DNA of 64,000 bases, taken from assembly GCA_963763205.1 (NCBI GenBank), contig CAVXNQ010000002.1:372001-436000 (forward strand), written 5' to 3'. Origin of the DNA: DDH964 sp963763205. Lineage in GTDB: Bacteria > Desulfobacterota > Desulfuromonadia > Desulfuromonadales > DDH964. Positions 62,157 to 64,000 of this stretch are shown piece after piece. Below the pieces are notes generated by a model that did not search any database, had not been told where the DNA came from, and worked only from the letters and a program-made list of their open reading frames with translations. Position numbers and translations under genes: made by a program. Each line of letters begins with the position of its first letter. Within the stretch, counting starts at the first letter, position 1.

Positions 62157-62282
62157 CTCTCACCCGTTCGCTGCGCTCACTTGAGCACACGGAGAGCACA
62201 GAGAAATCCTTTGAGACAGGATTTTGATTCAAAACCTCGGTGATCTCTGTGATCTCAAGCGACTGCAAGGAGCGAGTGAGAG
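62157..62282. repeat. Dispersed intergenic element, copy 2
   Basis: It begins CTCTCACCCGTTCGCTGCGC and ends GCGACTGCAAGGAGCGAGTG plus AGAG, nearly identical to the ends of the copy at 60857, with a CACACGGAGAGCACAGAGAA block inside. The two copies differ mainly in the middle and in length. Confidence 0.75.
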
Positions 62283-62289
62283 CCGATTT

Positions 62290-63069
62290 TCAGGATTTTT
62301 CCCGGAAACCGTGGGCAAACCCGGGGTCGTAGAGTTTCGAGCGTTCCGGCACCCCCTGCCGGCGGGACCGCAACACCTCGCCGACCAGGATCAGCGCCTG
62401 GCGGCCGATGCCGGCGGCGGCGACTTTGGCGGCGATGTCGGCCAGCGTCCCCTCGACCGTCCGCTGGTCGGGCCAGCTGGCGCGGTAGATCACCGCCGCC
62501 GGGGTCTGGGCGGTGAAGGCTCCCCCGGCCAGCAGCTCGGCCACCACCTGCTCCATCATCCCCACCGAGAGGTAGAGGCACAGCGTCCCGCCGTTGGCGG
62601 CCAGGCGCCGCAGCGCCTCGTGCTCGGGGACCGGGGTGCGCCCGGCGATGCGGGTCAGCACCAGGGTCTGGGAGACCTCCGGCAGGGTCAGCTCCTGCCC
62701 CAGGCTGGCCGCGGCGGCGAAGGCCGCGGTCACCCCGGGGATCACTCCGTAGCCAATGCCGAGGGCGTCGAGGGCCGCCATCTGCTCCTGGATCGCCCCG
62801 TAGAGGCAGGGGTCGCCGGTGTGCAGGCGCACCACCTGTTTGCCCTCGGCCGCCGCCTGCCGGATCAGCTCGATCACCGCCTCCAGGGTCAAGGGTGCGC
62901 TGTCGTGGGCCGCCGCGCCAGCCTTGAGCTCGGCGAGGAGCGCCTTGTTGACCAGCGAGCCGGCATAGATGACGACATCGGCCGCCTGCAGGGCCTTGAG
63001 TCCCTTGACGGTGATCAGCTCGGGGTCGCCGGGACCGGCGCCGACGAAGATGACCGGGGGATTTTTCAT
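62290..63069 (-). CDS. cobM: Precorrin-4/cobalt-precorrin-4 C11-methyltransferase
   Basis: A 259-residue SAM-dependent methyltransferase (CobM/CbiF). VIFVGAGPGDPELITVKGLK, VVIYAGSLVN, VRLHTGDPCLYGAIQEQM, GYGVIPGVTAAFAAAASLGQELTLP (in parts) and RIAGRTPVPEHEALRRLA are the diagnostic segments. It is the first cobalamin gene in this direction. A palindrome lies 48 bases before its start. Confidence 0.93.
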   Translation of the reverse strand: MKNPPVIFVGAGPGDPELITVKGLKALQAADVVIYAGSLVNKALLAELKAGAAAHDSAPLTLEAVIELIRQAAAEGKQVVRLHTGDPCLYGAIQEQMAALDALGIGYGVIPGVTAAFAAAASLGQELTLPEVSQTLVLTRIAGRTPVPEHEALRRLAANGGTLCLYLSVGMMEQVVAELLAGGAFTAQTPAAVIYRASWPDQRTVEGTLADIAAKVAAAGIGRQALILVGEVLRSRRQGVPERSKLYDPGFAHGFREKS

Positions 63070-63116
63070 GTTGCCACAACTGCCCTTGATTTTCGGCTAA
63101 GCACCAATGCACATTT

Positions 63117-63134
63117 CTATACACATGTGCATAG
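63117..63134. promoter_or_regulatory. Palindromic site upstream of cobM
   Basis: CTATACACATGTGCATAG is an 18-base palindrome with one mismatched pair around CACATGTG. It overlaps a wider TGCACAT...ATGTGCA inverted pair. It sits between the partial AlbA-like gene and cobM and may be an operator; no matching regulator is known to me. Confidence 0.45.
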
Positions 63135-63157
63135 AACCGAATAGACCGTGTTTTGAT

Positions 63158-64000
63158 TTAAGTCCGCGTATAAAACGCATGGCGTTTTACACCATGCTGG
63201 GCGATTTTTCCCTCATCTTTTAATCTCTTAAGGAGGTGATAAGCCTGCGGCAAACTAAGCCGACAAAGCTCTGCAACGTCCCCCCGCTTAATGGATCCGT
63301 GCTTAGCGATATAACTGAGAACCATCTGTTCTTGCTGAAAGGGATCAAAGCCCGCCTGGCGGATGTAAGCAGCCTTTTGCCCGGTCTTTCGGTAGATTTT
63401 GGCACTCAGGGTGTAAGTTCGGGCGCGACCCCCACCATGGGCCTCGACCAACCCTGCCTCGGCCAGTTTCTCAAGAGCCGCGCGGGCCTCCTGTTCGGTT
63501 TTCTGAATAGATGGAGCAAGATCGTCGTGGTTAGCCGACGCTCTAGGCGTAGACGGGACAGAATGATCAAGCTATCCAAGGGCATCGCATACCCGGTACG
63601 CTCTTCGTGCCGCAGTACCAGTTCAAGGAAATCATGGTCCGATTCGGCGTTGCTCATCCGCAAAATTACAGAGGTCGAGTCCGAGCGGGAGTAATCCGGA
63701 GCCGGGCGGCCGTAACGAAGCAATCCCTCGAAAATGCGATCGATTCCACGTCCAGTGCGTTCGGCAAGTCCGATGCGTTTTGCAATGTCGGCAAGCAGGG
63801 GATTACGAGGGCGCGGCTCTGTAACTAGGAGGTTTTGCAGGGTGACCCCTTCTACAAAACCACCGGGATTGGAAATGGTCATGCCATCGTCACCAATACG
63901 GATATGCACGGCACCCAAACGGGCATAATCCCGATGGACCAGGGCGTTAACAAAGGCCTCCCGAAAGGCACGTCGTTCAAAATTGGGGATCGGAACCCGG
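63158..64000 (-). CDS. AlbA/RecG-like ATP-binding protein with HTH tail, partial and frameshifted
   Basis: The 5' end lies beyond the window. The visible part reads FERRAFREAFVNALVHRDY, HIRIGDDGMTISNPGGF, then RNPLLADIAKRIGLAERTGR and GIDRIFEGLLRYGRPAPDYS, the HATPase_c_4 domain of Schlafen/AlbA-type regulators often mislabelled RecG. After one missing G near 63525 it continues IQKTEQEARAALEKLAEAGL, VEAHGGGRARTYTLS and a winged helix (SIKRGDVAELCRLSLPQAYH). These proteins are putative transcriptional regulators or defence-associated NTP-binding proteins. Its stop is 88 bases from cobM. Confidence 0.75.

Overview
The window looks like a chromosomal segment of a high-GC, Gram-negative, respiring anaerobe, most likely of the Desulfuromonadales/Geobacterales (Desulfobacterota). 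The signs are a heme-binding (CxxCH) sensor kinase paired with an NtrC-type sigma-54 activator, a membrane-anchored di-heme cytochrome, oxygen-sensitive class III ribonucleotide reductase, the anaerobic (CbiG-type) cobalamin pathway, a GEMM-I c-di-GMP riboswitch, NikR with a nickel/cobalt ECF transporter, and Fur-controlled FeoAAB. No tRNA, rRNA or CRISPR array was seen.

Layout. 1-8 kb: FKBP prolyl isomerase, MFS transporter, GH57/DUF3536 glycosidase, response-regulator/PAS/histidine kinase, M48 protease. 8.1-14.3 kb: iron locus with two Fur-like boxes, feoA-feoA-feoB, a Cys-rich FeoB partner, an exported YHS/TRASH protein, DUF3793, a third Fur-like box, DUF2325 and an OprB-type porin. 14.3-15.5 kb: PAS-GGDEF cyclase behind a c-di-GMP riboswitch. 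15.8-19.5 kb: accessory zone with a decayed carbonic anhydrase, a HicAB-type toxin-antitoxin pair with a perfect palindrome, a resolvase carrying an in-frame stop, a VOC protein and a small orphan. 19.6-34.3 kb: J-domain protein, penicillin-binding transpeptidase, DUF523-DUF1722, CorA, class II photolyase, CoA-disulfide-reductase-like enzyme, DedA, hydrolase, the heme sensor two-component system, split transketolase. 34.4-39.8 kb: MetH, GerMN lipoprotein-like protein, MurI, small membrane protein, cytochrome, metallopeptidase. 39.9-47.2 kb: nickel/cobalt ECF transporter (cbiM on one side, nikR-cbiQ-cbiO on the other) surrounding nrdG and a two-piece nrdD. 47.2-52.2 kb: livJHMGF branched-chain amino-acid uptake. 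52.3-55.4 kb: thioesterase, DsrE protein, SLC13-type carrier. 55.4-63.1 kb: dus-cobD-cbiB-cobQ/cobJ-cbiG-cobM cobalamin genes. The right edge cuts an AlbA/RecG-like ATP-binding protein.

How they fit. Metal supply links several blocks: Fe(II) through Feo, Ni/Co through the ECF system under NikR, cobalt into cobalamin, and cobalamin used by MetH. The most interesting items are a class III ribonucleotide reductase whose glycyl-radical segment is encoded by a separate 48-residue gene downstream of a hairpin-bearing spacer, and a Fur-controlled locus joining Feo to DUF3793, DUF2325 and an outer-membrane porin.

Caution. About thirty single-base frameshifts interrupt otherwise well-conserved genes, with an extreme cluster in livJHMGF. 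Nearly all are one-base extensions of a short homopolymer, which points to consensus sequence error rather than gene decay. Coordinates of such genes below span the whole reconstructed gene.
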